Shown: positions 1-8,335 of the stretch, in pieces
Position numbering within the stretch: position 1 is the stretch's first letter
Layout of the letters: the number at the start of each line of letters is the position of its first letter
Assembly: GCA_964583765.1 (NCBI GenBank)
Contig: CAZOWW010000002.1
Span: forward strand, 1-64,000
Origin: CAZOWW01 sp964583765
GTDB lineage: Bacteria; Actinomycetota; Actinomycetes; Actinomycetales; Kineosporiaceae
Direction of reading: 5' to 3'
DNA: 64,000 nucleotides
Made by a program: the position numbers and the translations under genes
The notes under the pieces: model-generated
What the model was told of the DNA's origin: nothing
Seen by the model: the letters and a program-made list of their open reading frames with translations, nothing else
The model's database searches: none

Positions 1-142
1 CAGTCCGGCCGCGACCACATCCTCTGGCCAGCGCCACAAACCTGACGCACACCCGCTCCAGCACGGAGAACCCTCAGGTGTCGGACCGTCCCCCTAGAGT
101 CCGCGAACATCGCCGTCCCCCCAGCCGGATCCGGAGGAGCTC

Positions 143-832
143 ATGAAGGTCACGTTCCGCCCCGTCGAACAGCACGTCTCCTTCGAGCTCCGGGACGTCG
201 ACCCCGCCCTCCACCCGATCCTGGAGCAGTGCTTCTGGCGGCACGACGATGCGATCTGGCACCGGGCCTACCCACTCTCCGCGCCGCACCTCGCCGCCGT
301 CATGGAACGGTTCGCCACGAATGCCGAGGAGATGTTCCTGCAACTGGCGTACCTGCGTCCCGTCCTGTGGCAGGAGGCCCTGCTCGCCTTCGCCGGACGC
401 GCCGCCGAGGTCGGGATCTCGTGGTGGCTGACCGGCAGCGTGGCTGCCTGCGTGCGCGGCGTCCCCCTGGATCCGCACGACGTGGACATCATGATCGACC
501 ACGAGGATGCCGCCGCGGTCGCGGATGCCTTCGCCGACGTCACGATCGAACCCCTCGTCGACACGAACGGCTGGCTGACCCGCGACTTCGGTGTGATCTT
601 CTGGCACGGGCGGATCGACGTGGCCTCCGATCCGGCTGCCCTGCTCGACGAGCCCGAACCGATCGACTGCGGTCCCTACGCCCGGCAGCACCTGGAACAG
701 GTCGAGTACCACGGGTACCGGGTCGCGGTGCCCCCACTGCACCTGCAGGTGGCCGCCAACCGCAGACGGGGGCGTCATGCCCGCGCGGACCTGCTGCAAG
801 CACATCTGGATCGTGCCGCCTCACGGCTCTGA
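143..832 (+). CDS. Nucleotidyltransferase-fold protein, substrate unknown
   Basis: 229-aa cytoplasmic protein. Its centre carries a nucleotidyltransferase-like core: a Gly-Ser turn (LTGSVAA) followed about 15 residues later by an Asp-x-Asp pair in DPHDVDIMID, the arrangement that binds metal and NTP in the pol-beta/MNT/AbiEii superfamily. The N-terminal ~80 residues match nothing I know. No membrane segment or signal peptide is visible. ATG is preceded by GGAGGAGC at good spacing, so the start is firm. It stands alone, with about 360 bp of non-coding DNA after it. It could be a stand-alone nucleotidyltransferase or a toxin-type NTase, but no antitoxin gene is adjacent. The fold call is moderate; the function is unknown. 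Confidence 0.6.
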   Translation: MKVTFRPVEQHVSFELRDVDPALHPILEQCFWRHDDAIWHRAYPLSAPHLAAVMERFATNAEEMFLQLAYLRPVLWQEALLAFAGRAAEVGISWWLTGSVAACVRGVPLDPHDVDIMIDHEDAAAVADAFADVTIEPLVDTNGWLTRDFGVIFWHGRIDVASDPAALLDEPEPIDCGPYARQHLEQVEYHGYRVAVPPLHLQVAANRRRGRHARADLLQAHLDRAASRL

Positions 833-921
833 CCCTCGACCTCACCCGTACGGGCGCTTCGCACTCCGCTGGACCTCCCGCACCGGGTGCCGAACCCCGC
901 CCGGTGCTCGGCACCGCCCAG

Positions 922-998
922 CAACCAGCACCGCGCCGCACCCTGCCCCGCAACCAGCGCCGCACCCTGCCCCGCAACCAGCACCGCACCCTGCCCGG
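922..998. repeat. 24-bp tandem repeat, about three copies
   Basis: Copies starting at 922, 951 and 975 begin CAACCAGC and end CCGCACCCTGCC; the first is about 5 bp longer than the others. The repeat is non-coding and may be slippage-generated. No function is inferred. Confidence 0.7.
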
Positions 999-1038
999 TA
1001 CAGCCCAGCCCTCGGGATCCTCGCCTCACCGTTCGTGT

Positions 1039-1065
1039 CTTGACCGGAGGCAGCAGGCTGCCGAT
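1039..1065 (+). promoter_or_regulatory. Candidate sigma-28-type promoter (weaker -35)
   Basis: CTTGAC, a 15-bp spacer, then GCCGATAC, 130 bp before the hemerythrin start. The -10 part matches the sigma-28 element GCCGATAA in six bases. The -35 part is a poorer match than the CTCAAG seen before the cyclic-di-GMP genes in this window, but the spacing is identical. Confidence 0.4.
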
Positions 1066-1194
1066 ACGGCGTGAGCGCCGCCCGGGAATCGCCGCCGAGG
1101 GCTCGGCGTCGACGCATGGACAGCGACGGCGACGCGGCGAAACCGCCACCGGGCAACCGCGCAGACGCCCCGAGGAGATGGAGAGGGAACAGCC

Positions 1195-1677
1195 ATGGCT
1201 GGTGCCTGGGGAACGGACCTCGTGGTGAACGTGTCCTTCATGGACACCGAACACGACGAGTTGATCGGCCTCCTGTTGACCCTGGAGGAGGCCGCGGCCA
1301 CGGACCAGCCGCGACGGACCTCCCGGCAGTTGCTGAACAGGTTCCGGGCCGAGGTCGAGGCACACTTCGCCCACGAGGAGGACCTCATGAGTGCCGAGGC
1401 CTACCCGATGCGGAAGGCCCACACCGCCCAGCACGCGCTCTTCCTGCAGGAACTCGCGACCCTCTACGAGGACCCAGCCCTGCCTGAGACACCCCGACGA
1501 CTCGTGGAGTTCTTCCAGACCTGGTTCGCCCGGCACGTCCAGGACAGCGACGGGCCGCTCGCGCGATGGCTTCTCGAGAAGGGCCTGGCCGCACGGAGCT
1601 CGGCGGCGCCTCCCCTGCCCCGGCCGCGTCCTGTCCTCCCCACGGGATCCCCTTCGGCACCTCCCCGGCCGGAGTAG
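1195..1677 (+). CDS. Bacteriohemerythrin-like O2-binding protein
   Basis: 160-aa soluble protein of the hemerythrin family, which binds O2 at a non-haem di-iron centre in a four-helix bundle. The metal ligands appear in the family order: His20 in DTEH, His57 and Glu61 in HFAHEE, His76 and His80 in HTAQH, His114 and Asp119 in HVQDSD. The last ~35 residues are a Pro/Arg-rich tail outside the domain. ATG follows GGAGAGGGAACAGCC. Single-domain bacteriohemerythrins often accompany motility and oxygen taxis in other bacteria, which fits the candidate sigma-28-like promoter upstream. It could serve O2 delivery, storage or sensing; the sequence does not say which. Confidence 0.9.
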   Translation: MAGAWGTDLVVNVSFMDTEHDELIGLLLTLEEAAATDQPRRTSRQLLNRFRAEVEAHFAHEEDLMSAEAYPMRKAHTAQHALFLQELATLYEDPALPETPRRLVEFFQTWFARHVQDSDGPLARWLLEKGLAARSSAAPPLPRPRPVLPTGSPSAPPRPE

Positions 1678-2170
1678 TCGCGCGCCTGGTGATGGAGGCC
1701 GGCCGGGCCGGGCCTCGCATCGCATCCGTCGGCACACCCCTGCGCGCCTCGACGTCGATACGCAAGGCCCCGTAACCCCGATGCCGAAAGCGATGGTGCG
1801 CCGGGGCCCGTGGAGACCCCCCGGTCCACGGGGAGTGGCTCGTCCGCACCGCCAGGGACGCCGTCACCACCCCGAACGGAGCAGACAGGGGTTCCGGTGA
1901 CGCGGTCCGAGGGGCAACTCGTCCGGTTCTGCGGCGCCATGCAGCTCTTCGACGCGGTGGAGCGAAGGCAGCGGGGCTAGGCCAAGCGCGCTATCCAGTG
2001 ACCTAGAGGAGTCATGTCATCGCCGCAAGCTAGATGACTGTGCGTGTTCTCATGTTCACTTGGTGTCAGGCAAGCAGCCCGGAAATCGGGCCCGTCCCCC
2101 AAGCTCTCCCGTCCCCGGAAGAACCATCCCACGGCCACGGCCGGCACCACCCCCCACAAAGGAGTCCCTC
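1678..2170. other. Intergenic region between hemerythrin and GH12 genes
   Basis: No supported gene. A hairpin with an 8-bp perfect stem (CCCGTGGA/TCCACGGG, 1807-1832) and an imperfect one near 1695-1716 may terminate hemerythrin transcription. An AT-richer patch at about 2015-2070 is the likely promoter area for the GH12 gene. I saw no CebR-type palindrome in it. Confidence 0.5.
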
Positions 2171-2941
2171 GTGCGATCTGCCCGGACCATCGCCACTCTG
2201 GCCGCATGCATGCTCGGCGCCGGCGCCGTCGTCTCCATCGGCGCCACCTCGGCAATCAGCGCCACAGCCATCTGCGCCCAGTACGGCAGCACGACGGCCA
2301 ACAACTACGTCGTCATGAACAACAACTGGGGCGACTCGACCACGCAGTGCATCACGCCCAGCACCTCAGGATTCGCCATCACCACGGCCAGCCACAACCT
2401 GCCCTCGAACGGCGCTCCCGGTGCCTACCCGGCGATCTACTACGGCTGCCACTACAACAACTGCAGCCCCAGCACCAAGCTGCCGGCGCTGGCCAGCAAG
2501 GAGACCGGCATCACCACGAGCATCACCGAGACGTACCCCGGTTCCGGCACGTACGACGCCTCCTACGACATCTGGTACGACCCGACGGCGCGCAAGGACG
2601 GCCAGAACACCGGCGCGGAGGTCATGGTCTGGCTCAACCACACCGGCGCGATCAACCCCATCGGCTCGGTGAAGTTCTCCAACGTCAGCCTCGCCGGCGC
2701 GACCTGGAACGTCTGGGAGGGCGTTGCCGGATCCGGCACCACCTGGAACGTGATCAGCTTCGTGCGCACCTCCGCCGCGACGTCCGCGTCCTTCAAGCCC
2801 AGCGACTTCTACAACTACGCCGTGAGCAAGGGCTACGCCAACAGCGCCTGGTACCTGACGAGCATCCAGGCCGGCTTCGAGCCGTGGGTCGGTGGCGTGG
2901 GCCTGGCCGTCAGCAACTTCTCGGTCACCGGCGCCGCGTGA
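2171..2941 (+). CDS. Secreted GH12 endoglucanase/xyloglucanase
   Basis: 256-aa secreted glycoside hydrolase family 12 protein, a beta-jelly-roll retaining endo-beta-1,4-glucanase. The GTG at 2171 is preferred because AAAGGAG lies 6-7 bases upstream and a signal peptide follows at once (basic RSAR, hydrophobic stretch, cleavage near SAISA/TA). The longer open frame from 2060 has no signal. The nucleophile is expected at Glu150 in AEVMVWL and the acid/base at Glu237 in GFEPW, both flanked by typical GH12 sequence (ASYDIWYDP, GGVGLAV). There is no carbohydrate-binding module. Cellulose, mixed-linkage glucan or xyloglucan are all possible substrates. It is monocistronic, with a strong terminator hairpin after it. 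Confidence 0.92.
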   Translation: MRSARTIATLAACMLGAGAVVSIGATSAISATAICAQYGSTTANNYVVMNNNWGDSTTQCITPSTSGFAITTASHNLPSNGAPGAYPAIYYGCHYNNCSPSTKLPALASKETGITTSITETYPGSGTYDASYDIWYDPTARKDGQNTGAEVMVWLNHTGAINPIGSVKFSNVSLAGATWNVWEGVAGSGTTWNVISFVRTSAATSASFKPSDFYNYAVSKGYANSAWYLTSIQAGFEPWVGGVGLAVSNFSVTGAA

Positions 2942-3345
2942 TCCATCGGTTGACGCACCACCCCCACCACAGGAACTGACCTCACTGCACGAGCGGCAGG
3001 GACGGGCCTCACGGTCCGTCCCTGCCGCTCGTGGTGCCTGTGCCGTTCCCGGCTTCCCCGTCCCGCCCCGTTCCGCTCCTGGCTTCCCCGTCCCGTCTGT
3101 TCCACCCCCGGTCTCCCCGTCCCACTCGCCCTGGCCGGGGCCTTCCGGCCGCTCGATCGGGCAAGTCAGCACCACGGAGCCCGCTCCCGGGCTCACCACG
3201 GCGCGTGAAGATCCGCAGGAATTGTCCTGTCAGGACAGGCATCGGGCGACATCAGAGCACGTGGGGAGCGGAAGCCGACACGGCGCGCAATCGCACAGCT
3301 CGGGCACCGGGCCTGAAGGCTCGCCCTCGCTCTACACTCGGCAGG
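2942..3345. other. Intergenic region between GH12 and VapB-like genes
   Basis: Contains the terminator above. The rest is a C-rich stretch (about 3040-3340). An open frame runs through it into the next gene, but its translation is low-complexity Pro/Ser/Arg, so I do not treat it as coding. Confidence 0.5.
2988..3033 (+). terminator. Strong hairpin terminator after GH12 gene
   Basis: An 18-bp perfect inverted repeat (2988-3005 with 3016-3033) with a ~10-nt loop, 47 bp after the GH12 stop. There is no U-tract, as is usual in high-GC actinobacteria. Confidence 0.8.
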
Positions 3346-3645
3346 ATGATATTCAAGGCCGTGGGAGAGGGGAGGCCATATCCGGACCACGGGTTCGTCA
3401 CGCCACGACAGTGGTCCGACGTCGCGCCGCGGCAGGTACGCCTGGACGAGCTGGTGACCACCAAGCGCACCCTGGACCTGGCTCACCTGCTCTCGGAGGA
3501 CTCGACCTTCTACGGAGACCTCTTCGCGCACGTGGTGCAGTGGCGGGGCACCCTGTACCTGGAGGATGGCCTGCATCGAGCTGTGCGCGCCGCCTTGGCG
3601 CAAAGACCGGTGCTGCACGCCCGGGTACTGCAAGTGGACGGCTGA
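3346..3645 (+). CDS. VapB-type antitoxin-family protein, orphan
   Basis: 99-aa protein resembling the actinobacterial proteins annotated as VapB-family antitoxins: MIFKAVGEGRPYPDHGF at the N-terminus, then RLDELVTTKRTLDL and LYLEDGLHRAVRAAL. The start at 3346 is where family-like sequence begins; the upstream extension to 3031 is low complexity. No PIN-domain toxin is adjacent, so a toxin-antitoxin role is doubtful. It sits 18 bp before the LytR_C gene, a pairing I recall from streptomycetes, so the two are probably co-transcribed and functionally linked. Family membership is fairly sure; antitoxin function is not. Confidence 0.7.
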   Translation: MIFKAVGEGRPYPDHGFVTPRQWSDVAPRQVRLDELVTTKRTLDLAHLLSEDSTFYGDLFAHVVQWRGTLYLEDGLHRAVRAALAQRPVLHARVLQVDG

Positions 3646-3663
3646 CCGGGAACGGGGGCCAGA

Positions 3664-6600
3664 TTGGACGCTCAGCGCACCGTGAGAGATCAGTCGACCA
3701 CCGACACGGAGGTCCCCTCCGTGGGGTCCGAGCCGACCGTGCGTGACGACGATGACGTGCTCGTCGACGCCGACAAGACCGGCACCACCCCTGCCGCGCC
3801 CGGCGAGACCGCCTCCTCAGCGCGCTCCGAACCACCCGCCTCCCCCGAACCACCGGCGTCCACGGCACCAGCAGCCCCCGAACCGAACACATCGGCCAGC
3901 GGCGCCCCGTCCCCTGCACCAGAGGCGTCGTCCGCGGGCTCGACGCCGTCAGTCTCCGCCCCGCCGGCACCGATCTCCGCCGAGGCCGAGAGGGTCGTCC
4001 CGGACCCGACGGACAGCGCACCTGCGACCCCCACTCCGCCGGCGGCGATCCCCGCGACAGCACCGAAGCCGAAACCGCGACCGAGACCCGGGCAGACATC
4101 CGCCACCACGTCGAGACCACGCGTCGCCGCACCGGCACCCCTCAGTAACACCACCTCTGCCTCGACACCGGACACCGCACCCACACCGGAGCCGGACGCC
4201 GCACCCGCACCGGCACCGGCACCGGCACCGGCACCCCTCAGCGACGCCACACCCCCATCGAAACCGAACACCACGCCCGCCTCGAAACCAGACCTCGCGC
4301 TCCCGTCGGAACCAGAAGCCGCACTCACCTCGGAGCCGATGGCCGTGACCCCGAGCCAAAGCGGAGACGAGGACCGGCGGTCCGAAGCGGGCAGGGCGTC
4401 CGAGATGCCGAACACCGCAGCGGACGGCGCCACGACCGGGGACATCGACGGTCCCGGGAAGGGCCCCTCGAAACCCGCCCACGGCGACACGCCCACCCCT
4501 CGAGGCGCCGGGCGTCGCGCTCCCAGTCGCACGAGTCCCTCGACAAAGGCTGCGACCTCCGCGGACGCAGGCGATGCCGGCGCGGACGCAGCCACAGACG
4601 CAGGCGATGCCAGCGCGGCCACGACGCCGAGGAACGGGACGAGCGGGTCGCCGGATGCCTCCGATGACGGAGCTGTGGTCACCGACGTGCACGCCGTGAC
4701 GGCGTCCCCCGGCGCCGGTCCCACCCCCACCGACACGTTCGAGCAAGGACCTGGCCCCCAGGCGCATGAGGCACCGACCGCTCAGCCCGAAGAGACCTCC
4801 GGAGAGCCGCCGCACAGGACCACCACGCAGCGGACACCGACCGCTCAGCCCGAAGAGACCTCCGGCGCGCCTTCCTCGGACGGCACCGAGGAATCTCCGA
4901 CCGGACGGGTGCCGGGCGTCCCCGGGAAGTTCTCCACCGAGCCGACCGGGCCCGCAGCCACCGACGTCCCGGCCCGGCGGCTCGACCCCGACGCCTCGGC
5001 GGCGGCCCCCGCCGAGGCGCCCCGGGAGTCCGCGACGACCCCGCCGGAGACCGGCTCCATCCCTCGCCCGTCACCCACGCGGTTGCACACCGCTCATCCC
5101 ACGAGGCCCGGCGACACCGGTGCGGTGTTCGTGATCCCGGCGGAAGATGAGCCGCCCACCGCCAAGCCTCGCAAGCGCGTCCCTGCACGTCCGGCTCCCG
5201 AGAGCGCCGTCTTCGTCGTCGGTCCCGGACAGACTCTGGATCCGACGGACACGGACGGCCCGACGTCGGCGCCCGCCCCGGATTCCGCAAGCGCCCCGGC
5301 CAGTCCCGCCTCGCCGGACACCGATGTCACGTCGGCCGCCCCCGAGGCCACCCCTTCGGACCAGACGGGCACGACACCCCCGGCGGTCACCTCTCCGCCG
5401 ACGACCCGAGACCGGCTCGACACCACCTCCACGCCGGCAACCGGCGACTCGATCGACGCCACCTCCACACCCACCAGTGTTGACGCAGCGGCGACCCGCA
5501 CCCCGCCACCGGCGGTTCCGCGCACCGCCGCATCCGCTCCCCCCGACGGACTCTCGGCGCTGCGGGGTGGCGCCCTGGCCGGCCAGGCACCACTCGAAGT
5601 GCCACCGATGGCCGTCCCGCCGCTGGCCGTGCCCACCCCCACGACGTCGCCTCTGGCCGGCGCGGGCCGGCTCGGTGTCCCGCCCGTGCTCCGCTCGCGT
5701 CCGGCAACGCCGAGCTCAGAGGATGCCCCGGGAAGTACGAAGGGGACGGCCACAGCCCTCCCGTCCGCTCCCGCAGCCGACGAGACCGCGCTGCTCGACG
5801 CCGCTGCAGGAACGGCTCCCGCGCAGGCGCCGACCGAGACCACCACCCCTGAGGACGTCGGAGCCGAGTTCAGCGTCCCCGGGACCGCGACCCTCGGCGG
5901 CCCCACGGACGAGACGGTGCTGCTCGAGGCCGCACCGGTCACGGATCTGACGGAACCGTCGGTCAGTGCGGAACCGTCCGTCGTCGAGGTCCTGGACCCG
6001 GGCACGTCGGTCACACCGGACAGCGCGCGGGCCGCCGACCGAACGGAATTGCTCGAGCCTCCGCCTGCGGTCGACGAGACCATGTTGATCGCCCCCGACG
6101 AGACAACCGTGTGGGATTCGGGCGCCGCGGCAACGACGGTGCTGAGCCCGCCTCCGGGTACTACCGGTCCCGCCGGGCCGCCCGTCACCCCCGTCCGGCG
6201 TGGCGTGCCGGCACGCCCGGTGCCGCCACGAGTCCGGCAGACGGCCCCGGCCCCCCCGCACCAGGCGCCCCCGGACTTCGATCTCGTCGCCGCCTCGGAG
6301 CTCGCCTACCTCCGGTGGCGTCACCGCCGCAAGACCCGCCAGACGGTCACCTTCCTCATGCTGGTGCTCATGGTGGCGGGCGTGGGCGGCTGGGCCTACG
6401 GCTACCGCGAGGGCCAGTGGACCTGGCCGCTTCCCGTGGACACGACCACCGGTCTGCCCTGCCGGAGCACGCCACCGGTCGTCGCGGAGATCTCCAACGT
6501 GGACGTCAACGTCTACAACGCGACCGGGCACCACGGTCTGGCCGGCGTCGTGGCGAAGCAGTTGCAAGAGCGCCATTTCAGCGTGCCTGCGATCAGCAAC

Positions 6601-6882
6601 GACCCGATGCAGCATCACGTGACGGGTGCCGCAGAGATACGTTACGGACCGCAGGGGCAACAGGCCGCCAAGACGGTCGCCGCCGAGATCGCCGGAAAGG
6701 TGCGGATGGCGCCCCAGGCCGGCCGGATCGGCGAGACCGTGGACCTGGTCATCGGGGACGGGTACACCCAGCTGCGATCGGCGGCGCAGGCGCTCAAGGT
6801 CCTCGCGAAGCTGCAGCAGGGCACCTCGGCCACGCCCAGTTCGACCACGGGGACCGCGACCTGCGTCACGCTGTCCCCGTGA
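3664..6882 (+). CDS. LytR C-terminal-domain membrane protein, giant disordered N-region
   Basis: 1072 aa. Residues 1 to ~880 are a Pro/Ala/Thr/Ser-rich, apparently disordered region. One membrane helix follows at ~895-915 (FLMLVLMVAGVGGWAYGY), then an extracytoplasmic LytR_C domain at ~940-1036 (NVDVNVYNATGHHGLAG). This predicts a cytoplasmic N-region and an external C-domain. LytR_C is common in cell-envelope proteins, but the LCP catalytic domain is absent. Motifs such as DETALL, DETVLL, RTELLE and DETMLI recur at residues ~705-805 and resemble acidic-Thr-hydrophobic Ser/Thr kinase sites. TAQPEETSG occurs twice. The start is TTG with GGGGG seven bases upstream; GTG at 3682 is an alternative. 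Family relatives are much shorter, so the N-region is unusually expanded. Confidence 0.8.
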   Translation: MDAQRTVRDQSTTDTEVPSVGSEPTVRDDDDVLVDADKTGTTPAAPGETASSARSEPPASPEPPASTAPAAPEPNTSASGAPSPAPEASSAGSTPSVSAPPAPISAEAERVVPDPTDSAPATPTPPAAIPATAPKPKPRPRPGQTSATTSRPRVAAPAPLSNTTSASTPDTAPTPEPDAAPAPAPAPAPAPLSDATPPSKPNTTPASKPDLALPSEPEAALTSEPMAVTPSQSGDEDRRSEAGRASEMPNTAADGATTGDIDGPGKGPSKPAHGDTPTPRGAGRRAPSRTSPSTKAATSADAGDAGADAATDAGDASAATTPRNGTSGSPDASDDGAVVTDVHAVTASPGAGPTPTDTFEQGPGPQAHEAPTAQPEETSGEPPHRTTTQRTPTAQPEETSGAPSSDGTEESPTGRVPGVPGKFSTEPTGPAATDVPARRLDPDASAAAPAEAPRESATTPPETGSIPRPSPTRLHTAHPTRPGDTGAVFVIPAEDEPPTAKPRKRVPARPAPESAVFVVGPGQTLDPTDTDGPTSAPAPDSASAPASPASPDTDVTSAAPEATPSDQTGTTPPAVTSPPTTRDRLDTTSTPATGDSIDATSTPTSVDAAATRTPPPAVPRTAASAPPDGLSALRGGALAGQAPLEVPPMAVPPLAVPTPTTSPLAGAGRLGVPPVLRSRPATPSSEDAPGSTKGTATALPSAPAADETALLDAAAGTAPAQAPTETTTPEDVGAEFSVPGTATLGGPTDETVLLEAAPVTDLTEPSVSAEPSVVEVLDPGTSVTPDSARAADRTELLEPPPAVDETMLIAPDETTVWDSGAAATTVLSPPPGTTGPAGPPVTPVRRGVPARPVPPRVRQTAPAPPHQAPPDFDLVAASELAYLRWRHRRKTRQTVTFLMLVLMVAGVGGWAYGYREGQWTWPLPVDTTTGLPCRSTPPVVAEISNVDVNVYNATGHHGLAGVVAKQLQERHFSVPAISNDPMQHHVTGAAEIRYGPQGQQAAKTVAAEIAGKVRMAPQAGRIGETVDLVIGDGYTQLRSAAQALKVLAKLQQGTSATPSSTTGTATCVTLSP

Positions 6883-7078
6883 GGGAGCTGGCGCTGTCCC
6901 CGTGAGGGAGCCGGCGCCCTCCTCGGGAGGAGTCGACACCGTCCCGGTAAGGGGTTTTCCCTGTCCTCGTGACCTGGCGGCAGGGTTCCCCGGCCCCGAG
7001 CACCTGGGTCCCGACGCGCCCTCACAGATCCCCATAGCGCCCGTCCGGAACCGGTTCTGATTCCGCTCACTCTTTCGG

Positions 7079-7105
7079 CTCAAGAAGGTCACCCGGACGG
7101 CCGAA
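7079..7105 (+). promoter_or_regulatory. Candidate sigma-28-type promoter of GGDEF-FIST operon
   Basis: CTCAAG (7079-7084), 15-bp spacer, GCCGAACT (from 7100). The ATG at 7115 lies where transcription would begin, so the mRNA may be leaderless, which would explain the missing ribosome site. Confidence 0.6.
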
Positions 7106-7114
7106 CTTCATCAC

Positions 7115-8335
7115 ATGAGTGAGGTTCTCGCATCGGAGCCGCGCCACTCGGGTATCCGGCGGCGCGGTGTCACCACCACCGTCGCCCTCGGCGACCAGGA
7201 CGTTCGCGACCTCTGCCAGGATGTCCGCGACCCTCGGCAGGACGTCCGCGACCTCCGCCAGGTCGAGCGGACCGCCGGTCGTGCTGCCGGCGTACACCTC
7301 ATCCCGCGGGGACGCCGGTACCCGGCCGGGGGGCCCGCGTCGTCCTCCCCCCGGGGAACCTGCGAGGCACCCGACCTCGCCCTACCGACCGACCTCACTC
7401 TGCCCACCGACCTCACTCTGCCCACCGGTCGAGGGACCGAAGCCCGCGGGAACACCACCTCGGATCTCGCCGCCTCAGGTCCCGCCACCACGGCCGGCCC
7501 CCCCGCGACGTCCGGCTCCGGGGCGCCGGGCCGCGACTCCCTTCCCGAGCGGGTACCGGAGGCCGTCTACCAGGCGACACGGGAGCTCCTGCGGGTGACG
7601 GACCCGGACGCCGTCCCGGGCATCCTCACGACGCTCGTCTCCCGGCTGGGTGGACACCTGCAGCCCGTGACCTCGGACGCACGGGACGGGGACCGGCCCG
7701 CACTGGCTCTCGATCCCGGGTTGGGTGCAGGTGCGGCGATGTGTGTGACCGCGCCAGGGGAGGCCCGGCGCCGGGCCCTCCTGGAGCGATTCCTGCCACC
7801 GTTCCTCGACGACGTGCGCGAGATGGTCTCCCGCATCCAGCTCACCCGCCGACTCGCCGACGACGCCACCCTCGACCCGCTCACGCTCCTGCCGAACCGT
7901 CGCGCGGTGACCAGGGCAGCCGGGCGGCTCGGCCCTGGCGACACCGTGGTCGTCCTCGATCTCGATCACTTCAAGCAGGTGAACGACGAGTACGGCCACG
8001 CCCGGGGGGACGAGATTCTCTGTGAGTTCGCGACCGCCCTGCGCGAGACCTGCCGAAGCATCGATCACGTGGGCCGGATCGGGGGCGAGGAGTTCGTGCT
8101 CCTGCTGCCCGGCTGCGTACCCGCGTCGGCGGTGACCGTGCTGCGACGGCTCCGCCGCACCTGGGAGAGCCTCCGCAGTCTCCCGGTCACCTTCTCCGCA
8201 GGAGTGGCCGCCGTCGAGGACCAGGGCCCCACCTGGGCACTGGGCAGGGCGGACGAGGCGCTGTACCGGGCCAAGCGCGCCGGGCGCTGCCGGGTACGGG
8301 TGGCGAGCGCCGACATCGATCGGACCGGCCGATGA
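7115..8335 (+). CDS. Diguanylate cyclase, soluble, paired with FIST sensor
   Basis: 406 aa. The C-terminal GGDEF domain (about 240-395) starts at DDATLDPLTLLPNRRA, has DLDHFKQVND and the active GGEEF at ~323-327, and carries an I-site (RSID) exactly five residues before it. It should therefore make cyclic-di-GMP under product inhibition. Residues ~135-235 form an unclassified helical region. The N-terminus has three heptads of QDVRDLR type (a short coiled coil) and a repeated LPTDLT. No membrane helix. It overlaps the FIST gene by ATGA, so the two are translationally coupled, and FIST is the probable input sensor. ATG at 7115 fits leaderless transcription from the promoter just upstream; a later start cannot be excluded. 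Confidence 0.85.
   Translation: MSEVLASEPRHSGIRRRGVTTTVALGDQDVRDLCQDVRDPRQDVRDLRQVERTAGRAAGVHLIPRGRRYPAGGPASSSPRGTCEAPDLALPTDLTLPTDLTLPTGRGTEARGNTTSDLAASGPATTAGPPATSGSGAPGRDSLPERVPEAVYQATRELLRVTDPDAVPGILTTLVSRLGGHLQPVTSDARDGDRPALALDPGLGAGAAMCVTAPGEARRRALLERFLPPFLDDVREMVSRIQLTRRLADDATLDPLTLLPNRRAVTRAAGRLGPGDTVVVLDLDHFKQVNDEYGHARGDEILCEFATALRETCRSIDHVGRIGGEEFVLLLPGCVPASAVTVLRRLRRTWESLRSLPVTFSAGVAAVEDQGPTWALGRADEALYRAKRAGRCRVRVASADIDRTGR

Larger units (their letters stand above)
833..1194. other. Intergenic region before hemerythrin gene
   Basis: No convincing gene. It holds a 24-bp tandem repeat (922-998) and a candidate sigma-28-like promoter (1039-1065), both listed separately. The rest is GC-rich without further structure that I can see. 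Confidence 0.6.

Noticed and set aside
1897..1980. A 27-codon open frame from GTG to TAG before the GH12 gene
   Set aside because: Too short, with no ribosome site and no resemblance to anything known.
3031..3345. An upstream extension of the VapB-like gene
   Set aside because: Translation is Pro/Ser/Arg low complexity, includes the terminator arm, and lacks a ribosome site; family-like sequence begins at 3346.
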